Assembly (NCBI GenBank): GCA_031551965.1
Contig: JAVBMW010000009.1
Span: 124,001 to 188,000, forward strand
Origin: CALVGQ01 sp031551965
Lineage (GTDB): Bacteria > Bacillota_I > Bacilli_A > Erysipelotrichales > Erysipelotrichaceae
Reading direction: 5' to 3'
Length of the DNA stretch: 64,000 bases
Both the position numbers and the translations under genes were made by a program. How positions within the stretch are numbered: position 1 is the stretch's first letter; each line of letters starts with the position of its first letter. A model generated the notes under the pieces. It made no database searches, had not been told where the DNA came from, and saw only the letters and a list, made by a program, of their open reading frames with translations. Positions 7,822 through 17,150 of this stretch are shown in pieces.

Positions 7822-8679
7822 TTAAATTTCATCAAAATGTTTATGTAATGCATGGTTGATACCACTCGAAATAATTTCGACAAGATGATAAACGTCTTCA
7901 TCCATTTCTTTTGGTGTTACAACCATCTGGAAACAAGTTGTATTTTCAATGTACTGCATCGCTTCCTCAATATCTTCGCTTTCAATTTCTTCTAATACTT
8001 GATTCACTAGCGATTGTACACTAGTCACCGTCGCAACACCGACAGAAATTACTGGCACTTTAAGATTTTCTTGAGTAATCGCAAGTCGATGATTTCCAAC
8101 ACCTGATCCTGGGCAAATACCTGTGTTGGAGACTTGAATGACTTTGTTTATTCGATCAACGCTACTTGTCGCTAAGGCATCGACGACAATCACAAGATCT
8201 GGCTTAATTTTTTCAGTGATCGCCTGAATAATGATCGCAGTTTCTATCCCTGTTTGACCCATTACTTTCGGGACAAGTACACTTACATCTTTAAAGCCTT
8301 CATCGATTGTCATTTTTTCTAGTCGAAATAAATGAGATGTCACAACGATATCACTCGCCACTAATGGGCCAAGTGAGTCAGCCGTTACATCTTCATTCCC
8401 TAGTCCAACAACCAGAACCTTTTGAATATCTTTATCAATTAACGTATTTAATGCTTCCTGTAAGACTACCAAAGCATCATCTCGTAAATTTTGATCATGA
8501 AGGCCTGTTAGATGGATCGTAATATAATCCCCTACTTTTTTATCGATCAGTTTGTTTTCTTTTAAAATTTTGATATGATTCATTTCAATATCATGATAAG
8601 TTTTCTTTTCACATGTGTACTCTTCAAGCTCTGCTAAAACTTCAATTTCTTCAAATGCAAAATCAGTTCTAAAATTCAT
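7822..8679 (-). CDS. gpr: Germination protease GPR
   Basis: 285 residues from ATG 8679 (AGG-rich ribosome site upstream; an upstream in-frame ATG would add 5 residues). GPR cleaves small acid-soluble spore proteins when spores germinate; it is an aspartate-type protease made as a zymogen in the forespore. The N-terminus MNFRTDFAFEE carries the FRTD(L/F)A-EE sequence typical of the GPR pro-region. GLGNEDVTADSLGP, VVVDALATSSVDR and GICPGSGVGNHR are the conserved blocks around the catalytic site. It is divergent from rpsT and followed by spoIIP, an arrangement shared with Bacillus. It implies that the cell also makes SASPs. Confidence 0.95.
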   Translation of the reverse strand: MNFRTDFAFEEIEVLAELEEYTCEKKTYHDIEMNHIKILKENKLIDKKVGDYITIHLTGLHDQNLRDDALVVLQEALNTLIDKDIQKVLVVGLGNEDVTADSLGPLVASDIVVTSHLFRLEKMTIDEGFKDVSVLVPKVMGQTGIETAIIIQAITEKIKPDLVIVVDALATSSVDRINKVIQVSNTGICPGSGVGNHRLAITQENLKVPVISVGVATVTSVQSLVNQVLEEIESEDIEEAMQYIENTTCFQMVVTPKEMDEDVYHLVEIISSGINHALHKHFDEI

Positions 8680-8725
8680 TATAAAAACCTCCATAAATAG
8701 TATGTGTGAAAATGCTCATAAATAT

Positions 8726-8754
8726 TTGCATTTTAAAAAAGCTTTTGGTATACT
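8726..8754 (+). promoter_or_regulatory. rpsT promoter
   Basis: TTGCAT (8726-8731), 17-base spacer, TATACT (8749-8754); transcription would begin about 25 bases before the rpsT start codon. Confidence 0.75.
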
Positions 8755-8787
8755 TTTATGGTATAAAACTAGTAGGAGGTGCAAGAA

Positions 8788-9051
8788 ATGCCAAATATCA
8801 AATCACAAAGCAAACGTGCTATGACAAATGCAAAAAGAAATGCAGCTTTAAGCTCACAAAAATCTGAATTAAAAACTGCGATTAAAGCTGTTTTAAAAGC
8901 TGTAGAAGCTAATGATAAAGCTACCGCTACTGCCGCTTATAATAATGCTGCTTCTTTACTTGACAAAGCAGTGACAAGTCATATGAAACATGGAAACTAT
9001 GTTTCTCGTCAAAAAGCTCGTCTTCAAACAGCTATCAACAAAATCGCTTAA
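8788..9051 (+). CDS. rpsT: Ribosomal protein S20
   Basis: 87 residues from ATG 8788, preceded by AGGAGGTG at the right distance. S20 is a small helical primary-binding protein of the 30S body. The N-terminus MPNIKSQSKRAMTNAKRN is the standard S20 start, followed by a Lys/Ala-rich helical protein ending KARLQTAINKIA. It is read opposite to its neighbours gpr and trmK from its own promoter and ends in a clear terminator, so it is monocistronic. The same rpsT/gpr divergence occurs in Bacillus. Confidence 0.97.
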   Translation: MPNIKSQSKRAMTNAKRNAALSSQKSELKTAIKAVLKAVEANDKATATAAYNNAASLLDKAVTSHMKHGNYVSRQKARLQTAINKIA

Positions 9052-9059
9052 TAAACTAG

Positions 9060-9080
9060 CCATCAGATGATGGTTTTTTT
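9060..9080 (+). terminator. rpsT terminator
   Basis: CCATC/GATGG stem with 4-base loop and seven T residues, directly after rpsT. Confidence 0.85.
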
Positions 9081-9091
9081 ATGAGAATTCA

Positions 9092-9121
9092 ACAAAAAAA
9101 TCAGAATATTTCTGATTTTTT
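9092..9121 (-). terminator. Terminator of the trmK-rpoD-dnaG unit
   Basis: AAAAAATCAGAA (9095-9106) pairs with TTCTGATTTTTT (9110-9121) around a 3-base loop. The trmK stop codon lies within the stem. It can work on the minus strand and, with the rpsT hairpin, separates converging units. Confidence 0.7.
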
Positions 9122-9781
9122 TAATATTTGTTTTAAATGTTCCAATTCCTTTTGTAACTCAATTGCTTTGGCAAGTGATTGATCCATTTGTTGCAGAATA
9201 TTTTCCAATTTATCTTTTCGATAAAGATAATACTGTCTTGTTAAGTCATTCATGTCTTTAATTAAGCATGGACCAAACATAATTTCATCATAATCATAAT
9301 CAAGATTAGATTTCTTTGCGACAAAACCAACGATTTCATAATAATGATCATCCTCAAAAGTAATTTTTTCGATTACTATTTCAAAATGATTTTTTGAAAT
9401 CCATTCTCTCAATTTATCGACATCTTTATTAAGCTGTACAAGAATCATATTAAATTGAGATAATTTTTCGAAATCATCTTCTAATATTTGATGAGCAGTA
9501 TGCCAACCCATTCCCGCAATTACACAAACGTTTGCATCTTTTGGGACTAGTTTTAATCCAGGACACAATATTGTTGTGACTTGATTAATAAATCCATATT
9601 CATGAATGGTCTTCTCTGCTTGTCGTAATGGTCCGCTGGCAATATCACAGGCGTAACATTGATTACTTTTACCTTGTTTGATTGCTTCACAAGGCAAATA
9701 TGCATGATCAGTGCCAATATCTGCAATGATCGAACCCTTCGGAATACAATCAAGCACTGTCTGTAACCGGATATTCTTCAT
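9101..9781 (-). CDS. trmK: tRNA (adenine-22-N1)-methyltransferase TrmK
   Basis: 226 residues. Methylates N1 of A22 in bacterial tRNA using SAM. The SAM-binding block IADIGTDHAYLP near residue 20 is the family hallmark; YACDIASGPLRQAEKT and VIAGMGWHTAHQIL give the next two motifs (family usually GMGG, here GMGW). The C-terminus is a coiled coil (about 185-222), as usual. The start overlaps the rpoD stop by one base (TAATG), and the same gene (yqfN) follows sigA in B. subtilis. Confidence 0.93.
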   Translation of the reverse strand: MKNIRLQTVLDCIPKGSIIADIGTDHAYLPCEAIKQGKSNQCYACDIASGPLRQAEKTIHEYGFINQVTTILCPGLKLVPKDANVCVIAGMGWHTAHQILEDDFEKLSQFNMILVQLNKDVDKLREWISKNHFEIVIEKITFEDDHYYEIVGFVAKKSNLDYDYDEIMFGPCLIKDMNDLTRQYYLYRKDKLENILQQMDQSLAKAIELQKELEHLKQILKKSEIF

Positions 9782-10980
9782 TAATTTTTATCGACAAAAT
9801 CACGTAGACGTTTAGAACGAGTTGGATGTTTCAATTTACGTAGAGCCTTCGCTTCAATTTGACGAATGCGTTCCCTAGTAACATTAAACTCTTTACCTAC
9901 TTCTTCTAAAGTACGAGTTCTTCCATCATAAAGACCAAAACGTAAACGCAATACCTTTTCTTCTCTTTCAGTAAGGCCTTCCAATACCATGTTGATTTCA
10001 TCTTTTAATAACTGATTGTTTGCATATTGATCAGGAGATAAAGCGTCTTTATCTTCAATGAAATCACCTAAATGACTGTCATCTTCTTCTCCGATCGGAG
10101 TTTCAAGAGATACTGGTTCAAGTGCGATTTTTTGGATTTCACGAACTTTTTCAGGAGTGATATTTTCCATTTTTGCTGCAATTTCTTCAGCTGTTGGATC
10201 ACGTCCTAAATCTTGAACAAGTTGACGTTGAACACGAGTTAACTTGTTTATCGTTTCAACCATATGTACTGGAATTCTGATTGTCCTTGCCTGGTCAGCG
10301 ATCGCACGTGTGATTGCCTGACGAATCCACCATGTGGCATAAGTAGAAAATTTAAACCCTTTTGTATAGTCAAATTTTTCAACTGCTTTGATCAGACCCA
10401 TATTTCCTTCCTGGATCAAATCAAGAAACAACATACCTCGCCCTACATATTTTTTGGCAATCGATACAACTAAACGTAAGTTTGCGGAAATCAAAATATT
10501 CTTTGCTTCCTTATCTCCCTCTTGTATTCTTCTTGCGATTTCAGGTTCATCTTCTGGATTTAAAAGTGGTACTCGACCAATTTCCTTTAAATACATTTTA
10601 ACTGGATCATTGATACGGCTCGCATTAGAACTTGATGTATAAATTTCTGTTACTTCTGTTGCGATAACTGAATCTACATCTTCTAAATCTTCAACATCAT
10701 CTGTATCTAAAATATCATCGTCACCTAAATCATCAACTAATTCTACTGAATCAAGATTCGGTTCCATTTCAATTTCGACATCATCCGTAATGACGATTCC
10801 TTCTGTTGAAAACCAATCAAAAAGATCTTCAAGTTCTTCATCAGTCATATTTAAATGTTTGATGGCTTCCATAATATCTTTTTGTAGTAGTTGTTTTTCT
10901 TTTTCAAAATTTACTTTAAACTGTAGTTTACACTCATCGAGTGTTTTATATGCTTCTGTTTTCTTTGCGTTACTCTTCAT
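9781..10980 (-). CDS. rpoD: Primary sigma factor RpoD (sigma-A)
   Basis: 399 residues. Directs RNA polymerase to housekeeping promoters. Acidic region 1.1 covers about the first 115 residues. Region 1.2-2 begins at DPVKMYLKEIGRVPLL; the core-binding and -10 region includes ANLRLVVSIAKKYVGRGMLFLDLIQEGNMGLIKAVEKFDY and TYATWWIRQAI; region 4 ends with the helix-turn-helix LEEVGKEFNVTRERIRQIEAKALRKL for the -35 box. It overlaps the end of dnaG by 11 bases, giving the classical dnaG-rpoD arrangement. Ribosome site GGAGGAAC precedes the ATG. Confidence 0.98.
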   Translation of the reverse strand: MKSNAKKTEAYKTLDECKLQFKVNFEKEKQLLQKDIMEAIKHLNMTDEELEDLFDWFSTEGIVITDDVEIEMEPNLDSVELVDDLGDDDILDTDDVEDLEDVDSVIATEVTEIYTSSSNASRINDPVKMYLKEIGRVPLLNPEDEPEIARRIQEGDKEAKNILISANLRLVVSIAKKYVGRGMLFLDLIQEGNMGLIKAVEKFDYTKGFKFSTYATWWIRQAITRAIADQARTIRIPVHMVETINKLTRVQRQLVQDLGRDPTAEEIAAKMENITPEKVREIQKIALEPVSLETPIGEEDDSHLGDFIEDKDALSPDQYANNQLLKDEINMVLEGLTEREEKVLRLRFGLYDGRTRTLEEVGKEFNVTRERIRQIEAKALRKLKHPTRSKRLRDFVDKN

Positions 10981-12727
10981 GTTTAAGTTCCTCCAATTCC
11001 CCTTGAAGTTTTCGTTTTTGTGAAAGCAAATCAGTTAATCTATCCGTTCCATTTACGTTTTGAATTTGAATTTGTAAATCCTGTATTTTTTCTTCTAACA
11101 TCGCTCTTTTAAATCGCTGAATGCTTCCTGACAGTTGATTTTCATTAAATTCTTTCAAATACATTTCATGGCTCGTTAAATCTAAAACTAACTTTTTTTG
11201 CGAATCATTTTTACAAAAATCCAAAAAATTCGCAATATTCATTTGCTTATACTTACGATAATAATCAAGGATCAACATCGCAAGTCTTTGAGTCTCTTCA
11301 CCGGATAAAAATCCAAGTTTAGATTTAAATATTTCACATGCTTCATTACAAATGAGCATTTGTGACAAAATGTTGTATTCGGCACTGGTTTTACCATCCA
11401 AAATTTTTGATGAAACTATCTTAGTTGATCTTTTATTTTGTTTAATTTCACTATGACTTTGATCAAAACCCAATTGAGTTTCTTTGAAACCGGTCAATGT
11501 CGTTAATCGATGGATGAAACTTTGCCGATCAAAATCATCCCTTAAACTATCAATTTCTTTTTTTACGGTTAATGCAAATTCTTTTTTTTCACTATAATTT
11601 TGTAGATTGAACTGTCTTTGATATTCTTCAAACACAAATTCCATATAAACTATTTCTTTTTTCGAGAATGCCTTTAGCTCATCCAAGCCAAATTGTTGTA
11701 TCATTTCATCAGGGTCTAAACTTGTTTTGTTGTCAAGAACACTGACTTCGCAGCCTGCATCAAGTGCCATCTTAGCTGCTTTTAATGTTGCAGCACGACC
11801 CGCTTTATCAGGATCATAACAAAATACCACGTGATTACTACATTGTCGTATAAGGCGTATTTGTTCTTTTGTACAGGCAGTTCCTAAAGTAGCCACAACA
11901 TTTTTAATTCCAGCTCGTCCATAGGCAATAACATCCATAACACCTTCACAAACAATGATTCTTCCTTCTTTTTTTGCACTTTCTTTGGCTCGATGGTAAT
12001 TATATACCACATTTCCTTTAATATACAATTCCGTTTCATTACTATTGATGTATTTGCTTAGTGCATCAGGATCCATACTACGGGCACTAAAGGCAATTGG
12101 ATTTCCTAATGAATCATGAATTGGAAAAGTGATACGGTTATAAAACACATCAGACATTTGTTGGTTATTCAAGCGAACTAGATTACATGCCAACAATTCG
12201 CTTTCCTGATAACCTTTCGCTTTCAGAAAATTATACAACTGATTGTTTCCACCGTTATAACCAATTTCGAACTGTTCACAAATTTCTTTACTTAAACCCC
12301 TTTTTTCGCAATATTCACTCGCTTGTTTTCCTTCTGTAGTTTTCAGTTGAAATTCAAGAAAATGAATAGCTTCATTCATACACTTATATAAACTATCTTT
12401 ACGAGGATCTCTTTTTGGTCCAAGATCATCAAGTTTTATATCCAGTGGAAATCCTACAAGTTCTGCAACTTTAACAACTGATTCGACAAAGCCGATATTT
12501 TCGTAGTTTTGCACAAAAGTAAATACGTTACCACCATTATTACAGACAAAACATTTATAGATTTGTTTATCTTGAGAAATGCTTAAAGAAGGATCATGGT
12601 CATCATGAAAAGGACAGACAGCACTCATCGATCTTCCTTTTTTGACTAAAGGAATATAGCGGCCAATGATGTCAACTATATCAGCCTGTGATCTAATCTG
12701 ATTGATTTGATCATCGCTAATCTGCAT
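10970..12727 (-). CDS. dnaG: DNA primase DnaG
   Basis: 585 residues, ATG 12727 after GGGAGGG. Makes RNA primers at the replication fork. The N-terminal zinc ribbon has CPFHDDHDPSLS and CFVCNNGG (ligands C-H-C-C, near residues 38-64). The catalytic TOPRIM core carries VCEGVMDVIAYGRAG, then VATLGTACT and CYDPDKAGRAATLKAAK. The C-terminal third is a divergent helicase-binding domain with long helices. Length is normal for Firmicutes. It is placed between glyS and rpoD and is coupled to rpoD by overlap. Confidence 0.97.
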   Translation of the reverse strand: MQISDDQINQIRSQADIVDIIGRYIPLVKKGRSMSAVCPFHDDHDPSLSISQDKQIYKCFVCNNGGNVFTFVQNYENIGFVESVVKVAELVGFPLDIKLDDLGPKRDPRKDSLYKCMNEAIHFLEFQLKTTEGKQASEYCEKRGLSKEICEQFEIGYNGGNNQLYNFLKAKGYQESELLACNLVRLNNQQMSDVFYNRITFPIHDSLGNPIAFSARSMDPDALSKYINSNETELYIKGNVVYNYHRAKESAKKEGRIIVCEGVMDVIAYGRAGIKNVVATLGTACTKEQIRLIRQCSNHVVFCYDPDKAGRAATLKAAKMALDAGCEVSVLDNKTSLDPDEMIQQFGLDELKAFSKKEIVYMEFVFEEYQRQFNLQNYSEKKEFALTVKKEIDSLRDDFDRQSFIHRLTTLTGFKETQLGFDQSHSEIKQNKRSTKIVSSKILDGKTSAEYNILSQMLICNEACEIFKSKLGFLSGEETQRLAMLILDYYRKYKQMNIANFLDFCKNDSQKKLVLDLTSHEMYLKEFNENQLSGSIQRFKRAMLEEKIQDLQIQIQNVNGTDRLTDLLSQKRKLQGELEELKHEE

Positions 12728-12747
12728 ATGAACCCTCCCTCTTTAGC

Positions 12748-14121
12748 TTAGAAACGACATTTATTTTGTAGATATTGAGGTAATTCATCAATTTTAATAC
12801 GAACTTGTTCCATCGTGTCACGATCACGGACAGTAACACAACCATCAGTTTCTGTATCAAAATCAATGGTGATACAGTATGGTGTTCCAATCGCATCCTG
12901 ACGACGATAGCGTTTCCCAACATTTCCTGATTCATCATACTCACAATTGAAATCATTAGCTAATAAAGCATATACTTCTTGAGCTTTTTCACTTTGTTGT
13001 TTCGTAAGTGGTAATATACATGCTTTATAAGGTGCTAAAGCAGGATGGAAATGCATGACGATTCGTGTATCATTTTCAAGTTGTTCCTCATCATATGCTT
13101 GACACATAAATGCTAAAAACAAACGTTCAACACCAACAGAAGGTTCAACACAATAAGCAATGACTTTTTCATTTGTCGTTGGGTCCAAATATTCAAGTGA
13201 TTTTTTTGAAACATTCATATGTTGTGTAAGATCATAATCTGTACGATCTGCGATTCCCCAAAGTTCTCCCCAACCAAATGGATAGAGATATTCGATATCA
13301 CAAGTTCCTTTAGAATAAAAACTTAACTCTTCAGCAGAATGTTCTCTTAAGCGTAAATTTTCAGATGTAAGTCCTAAAGAACCTAGCCAATTCATACAAG
13401 TTTCTTGCCAGTAGTGATACCATTTTAAATCTTCACCCGGCATACAGAAAAATTCAAGTTCCATTTGTTCAAATTCACGAACACGGAAAATAAAGTTCCC
13501 TGGCGTAATTTCATTTCTAAACGATTTACCGATTTGTCCAATTCCAAAAGGTAATTTTTTTCGTGTTGTTCGTTGAACATTTTTAAAATTCACAAACATC
13601 CCCTGTGCAGTTTCTGGACGTAAATAAATTGTATTCTTACTATCTTCAGTTATTCCTTGGAATGTTTTGAACATGAGATTAAACTGACGGATTTCAGTAA
13701 AATCATGAGAACCACAATCAGGACAAGCAATGTTATTTTCCTTAATATAATTCATCAATTCATCGTTAGACCATCCTCCAGGATTAACTGCACCATGACT
13801 ATGATCTTCAATCAAATGATCAGCGCGATGACGAGTCTTACATTGACGACAATCCATTAAAGGATCACTAAATGTTTTCAAGTGGCCTGATGCTTCCCAA
13901 ACTTTAGGATTCATCAAAATTGCCGATTGAATCCCTACATTATGTGGATTAGCTTGAATAAATTTTTTCCACCAAGCATTTTTAATATTTTCTTTTAATT
14001 CTACACCTAATGGGCCAAAGTCCCAAGTATTACTAAGTCCACCATAAATTTCAGACCCCTGAAAAACAAACCCTGAACTTTTACAATGACTTACTATTGT
14101 TTCAAAGTCTTTTACTGCCAT
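12748..14121 (-). CDS. glyS: Glycyl-tRNA synthetase, single-chain class II type
   Basis: 457 residues. Charges tRNA-Gly with glycine. It is the homodimeric form shared with Gram-positives, archaea and eukaryotes, not the GlyQ/GlyS tetramer. Class II motif 1 surrounds YGGLSNTWDFGPLG near residue 25, motif 2 FRNEITPGNFIFRVREFEQMELEFF near 200, motif 3 SVGVERLFLAF near 330. A zinc-binding CRQC and CPDCGS pair lies in the insertion near 95-140, and the anticodon-binding domain is C-terminal. The ribosome site is GAAGGAGG. Only about 60 bases separate it from recO, and I find no T-box leader. Confidence 0.97.
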   Translation of the reverse strand: MAVKDFETIVSHCKSSGFVFQGSEIYGGLSNTWDFGPLGVELKENIKNAWWKKFIQANPHNVGIQSAILMNPKVWEASGHLKTFSDPLMDCRQCKTRHRADHLIEDHSHGAVNPGGWSNDELMNYIKENNIACPDCGSHDFTEIRQFNLMFKTFQGITEDSKNTIYLRPETAQGMFVNFKNVQRTTRKKLPFGIGQIGKSFRNEITPGNFIFRVREFEQMELEFFCMPGEDLKWYHYWQETCMNWLGSLGLTSENLRLREHSAEELSFYSKGTCDIEYLYPFGWGELWGIADRTDYDLTQHMNVSKKSLEYLDPTTNEKVIAYCVEPSVGVERLFLAFMCQAYDEEQLENDTRIVMHFHPALAPYKACILPLTKQQSEKAQEVYALLANDFNCEYDESGNVGKRYRRQDAIGTPYCITIDFDTETDGCVTVRDRDTMEQVRIKIDELPQYLQNKCRF

Positions 14122-14182
14122 TGTTTGACCTCCTTCACAAGATAAAATATCCTATATAATATACACTTTTTAAGCTTTTTAG

Positions 14183-14923
14183 TCAACTTGAACATTCTTC
14201 ATAAAACTTCAACGAATCCAGTTTTAAACCACTATGTAAGCATAAGAAATCAATAAAGATTTTTACATCACTCAACTCCGTTTTGATCAATGTTGATAAT
14301 ATCTCAAAATTCTCTTGATGTGCCTTATTGATATATCTAAAATTCTTAAGATTGTTCAGAGTTACTGGAACGACTGTGACCTGTGTTGCACACTCCTTGC
14401 AGACAAAACCTCCTTCAGCTAAAGTGATCCCACTTACAGATTGTTCACCACATAGAACACATTCATCCACAACTGGATCAAAACCCATTTCTTCTAAGAT
14501 TCTCGCTACAAAATAACATACAACTAAATGAATGGGTTTCTTATTATGTAACATTTCTAAACAAAAGGCAAGTTCATTATAAAGATTTTCTACAACTTCA
14601 TTTTGTTGGGTACATTTTTCAATGATCTCACACATCAAAGTTGCCGCATTAATCGCATTTAAATCTTCTTTTATATGATAAAAGGAATGTATTACTTCTC
14701 CTGTATGAACTTGAAATATACTTTTGGTTTCTACAAAATCAAACTGAAAACGATTCATCGTAAATGGCTGACAAATCAAATTGTTTTTACTTGCACTTTT
14801 TAATACACCTTTGGCAACTAATGATATTCGTCCTTCTTCTTTTAATAACACACTAAGCAAAACATCATTTTCTTTATAGTCACTTTGTTTTAAGACAATT
14901 CCTTCCAATTTATCATTCATCAT
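14183..14923 (-). CDS. recO: DNA repair protein RecO
   Basis: About 246 residues; several overlapping start codons (TTG 14926, ATG 14923, ATG 14920) lie behind GGAG, so the exact start is uncertain. RecO anneals single strands and loads RecA together with RecR in gap repair. The N-terminal OB fold begins LEGIVLKQSDYKENDVLLSVL. A zinc-finger-type set of cysteines, CVLCGE and CKECA, lies near 155-180 in the helical domain. The start overlaps the end of era, so era-recO are coupled as in Bacillus. Confidence 0.93.
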   Translation of the reverse strand: MMNDKLEGIVLKQSDYKENDVLLSVLLKEEGRISLVAKGVLKSASKNNLICQPFTMNRFQFDFVETKSIFQVHTGEVIHSFYHIKEDLNAINAATLMCEIIEKCTQQNEVVENLYNELAFCLEMLHNKKPIHLVVCYFVARILEEMGFDPVVDECVLCGEQSVSGITLAEGGFVCKECATQVTVVPVTLNNLKNFRYINKAHQENFEILSTLIKTELSDVKIFIDFLCLHSGLKLDSLKFYEECSS

Positions 14924-15809
14924 CAATCTCCATTTGAATATATCCTAATTGTCTTAGTTTACTCTCTTTATTACGCCAATCTTTTTCGACCCTTACAAAT
15001 AATTCCAAAAAAATTTTTTCACCTAAGATCATTTCAAGTTCGCTGCGTGCTTTCATGCCTATTTGTTTGATCATTACCCCTTGCTTACCTATAAGGATCG
15101 GTTTTTGTGAATCTCTTTCAACTAAGATCATAGCATTTAAAATTAAATGATCTCTTTTCTTCTGGATCTTTTCAATTACGACCGCAACACTATGAGGGAT
15201 TTCTTCTTGAGTCAAATTTAATACTTTTTCACGAATGATTTCAGCCATAATAAACTGTTCTGGATAATCACAAACTTGATCAGTTGGATAATAAGCAATA
15301 CCATCCTGCATATAATTTTTTGTCACTTCGATCAAATGATCTACATTTTTAGTAGTTAATGCTGAAATAGGTACGATTTCATTGAATGTATGACGAGTAC
15401 TCCACTGCATTAAAACTTCCATTTGTTTATCTTTACTCAACAAATCCATTTTATTTAAAATTAAAAATACTGGACAATGAAGTTGTTTGATCATTTCAAG
15501 CACAAATTCTTCACCACTACCAAACTCGACAGAAACATCGACCAAATAAAAAACCACATCGTTATCACGAGCACTCGCATAGGCTTCTTTATTCATTTGA
15601 GTACCTAAACGATGTTTTGGTTTATGGATTCCTGGTGTATCAACGAAAATAATTTGACTATCTTCATCATTGTAAATTCCACGAATACAATTTCGAGTCG
15701 TTTGAGCTTTTGGTGAAATGATCGCAACCTTTTGTTTAAGTAGCGAATTCAACAAAGTGCTTTTACCCGCATTTGGCCTTCCGATCAAAGCAACAAATCC
15801 TGACTTCAT
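14913..15809 (-). CDS. era: GTPase Era, 16S rRNA maturation factor
   Basis: 298 residues. Era binds the 3' end of 16S rRNA and helps 30S assembly. G1 GRPNAGKST, G2 TTRNCIRGIY, G3 DTPGIHKPKHRLG, G4 NKMDL and G5 SALTTKN are all visible, followed by the KH domain with the GKQGVMIKQIGMKARSELE motif near 250. Its start codon overlaps the end of cdd by one base and its end overlaps recO. Confidence 0.98.
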   Translation of the reverse strand: MKSGFVALIGRPNAGKSTLLNSLLKQKVAIISPKAQTTRNCIRGIYNDEDSQIIFVDTPGIHKPKHRLGTQMNKEAYASARDNDVVFYLVDVSVEFGSGEEFVLEMIKQLHCPVFLILNKMDLLSKDKQMEVLMQWSTRHTFNEIVPISALTTKNVDHLIEVTKNYMQDGIAYYPTDQVCDYPEQFIMAEIIREKVLNLTQEEIPHSVAVVIEKIQKKRDHLILNAMILVERDSQKPILIGKQGVMIKQIGMKARSELEMILGEKIFLELFVRVEKDWRNKESKLRQLGYIQMEIDDE

Positions 15810-16207
15810 TAGATCAGATCCTCTTGTCCAAAACGCATTGGCAATAATTCTTCCATTGTTTTTACGACAACTTCTTTTCCGTTGGACAAATAAATTGGAG
15901 CATCAATAGGCATTAGTTCGCTTAAAACTTGTCGGCAAATACCACAAGGTGCACCTACTTTCCCACCATCAGTAACGATCGCAATCGCAACGATATCTTC
16001 CTTTTTATATCCTGCTGCATAAGTGGCAAAAATTGCCGTTCTTTCACCACAGTTTGTCGCACCATAAGAAGCATTTTCAATATTGCATCCTTTAAATGTT
16101 GCCCCATCTTTGCATAGTACACAAGCACCTACATGATAATTCGAATAGGGTGCATATGCATTTGCCATTGCTTCAAAAGCTAAATCTAATAATTGTTTTT
16201 GATCCAT
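15809..16207 (-). CDS. cdd: Cytidine deaminase
   Basis: 132 residues from ATG 16207 with GGAGG upstream; an in-frame start four codons earlier is less likely. Deaminates cytidine and deoxycytidine in pyrimidine salvage. The catalytic zinc site is seen as NCGERTA (Cys plus proton-shuttling Glu) near residue 50 and PCGICRQVL near 83. AYAPYSNYHVGA and GCNIENASYG are substrate-binding blocks. The homotetrameric short form fits the length. It is within the dgkA-cdd-era order usual for Firmicutes. Confidence 0.96.
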   Translation of the reverse strand: MDQKQLLDLAFEAMANAYAPYSNYHVGACVLCKDGATFKGCNIENASYGATNCGERTAIFATYAAGYKKEDIVAIAIVTDGGKVGAPCGICRQVLSELMPIDAPIYLSNGKEVVVKTMEELLPMRFGQEDLI

Positions 16208-16209
16208 AA

Positions 16210-16545
16210 TTACCTCCACAAATGATTAATGATCATTGAACATCCAATTATCAAGGATACAATACTCGCAAATAGTACTGCTCCACTGGACATATCTTTT
16301 ATTTTTTTAATATTTTCATTGTAACTAGTATCGATTAAATCACATACTCTTTCAATACATGTATTCAATATTTCCGCCGTAATCACAACCGAAACACAAC
16401 TTAGCAAAATGAGCCATTCAAGATAATCAAATTCAAAAAGCACTGCTGCAATGACCGCTAACGTTGCGAAGCACAACTGAATCAGTACAGCCTGATCTTT
16501 AAATGCTAGCGACAAACCTTGAAATGCTACTTTAAACTTTTTCAT
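16210..16545 (-). CDS. dgkA: Diacylglycerol/undecaprenol kinase family
   Basis: 111 residues from ATG 16545, one base after the ybeY stop; the longer open frame upstream would overlap ybeY. Gram-positive members phosphorylate undecaprenol, feeding the lipid carrier of wall synthesis. Three membrane segments are visible (about 28-45, 48-66, 88-106). The family signature AEILNTCIERVCDLI is present between segments 2 and 3, with KDMSSGAVLFAS supplying the Mg-ATP region. Its place between ybeY and cdd is the standard one. Confidence 0.92.
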   Translation of the reverse strand: MKKFKVAFQGLSLAFKDQAVLIQLCFATLAVIAAVLFEFDYLEWLILLSCVSVVITAEILNTCIERVCDLIDTSYNENIKKIKDMSSGAVLFASIVSLIIGCSMIINHLWR

Positions 16546-16546
16546 A

Positions 16547-16996
16547 TCAGCGTGCCACGATCGGATCAAGAATCTTCTTTTGAAGATCAAACATGATTTT
16601 TTCCTCATCTTCAAGCATGTGATCATACCCTAAACAATGAAGTAATCCATGAATAAACAAGAAACCGAACTCTCTTTCTATGCTGTGTTCATATTCATTT
16701 GCCTGTGAAACTACGGCATCAACGTTAATAAAAATATCGCCTAATTCTTTTTCTTCATCTAAATCAAATACTTCACCCTCATTTGCAGCAAAAGTGATTA
16801 CATCAGTAGGTCTATCAATACCTCGATAATCACGATTGATTTCATGGATTTTTTTTGAAGTTACTAAGATGACGGAAACACAAGACTGATCATCAATATT
16901 TTGATCTTTTTCAGTGGCTTCAGCAATTGTTTTAATTAATTTATAATATTGTTTCCATTCTGATTGTTTTGTTTTATTTTTTATACTACAATTCAT
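16547..16996 (-). CDS. ybeY: Endoribonuclease YbeY
   Basis: 149 residues. A single-strand-specific metal-dependent RNase in 16S 3'-end maturation and 70S quality control. The zinc motif HGLLHCLGYDH (family H-G-x-L-H-x-x-G-Y-D-H) lies near 118-128, and the upstream block YRGIDRPTDVITFAAN is also conserved. The gene leads the short-spaced ybeY-dgkA-cdd-era-recO series. Confidence 0.95.
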   Translation of the reverse strand: MNCSIKNKTKQSEWKQYYKLIKTIAEATEKDQNIDDQSCVSVILVTSKKIHEINRDYRGIDRPTDVITFAANEGEVFDLDEEKELGDIFINVDAVVSQANEYEHSIEREFGFLFIHGLLHCLGYDHMLEDEEKIMFDLQKKILDPIVAR

Positions 16997-17087
16997 ATCA
17001 TTTCCTCACGTTATTAGTATATCATAATCCGATATAATTCATCATTTTTTTGATTGTTTTTCAACATTTAGATTAATTTATTCAATT

Positions 17088-17116
17088 TGACTTTTAAAAT
17101 TGAATGAAGCATAATG
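17088..17116 (+). promoter_or_regulatory. Promoter of the GGDEF-EAL gene
   Basis: TTGACT (17088-17093), 17-base spacer, CATAAT (17111-17116), about 35 bases before the start codon at 17151. Confidence 0.65.
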
Positions 17117-17150
17117 TTTTAGCATACTTTAATTGTAAGGATCGATAATT

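Noticed and set aside
14122..14182. Possible T-box leader for glyS
   Set aside because: glyS is read from 14121 leftward and its upstream spacer is only about 60 bases before recO; far too short, and no T-box sequence is seen.
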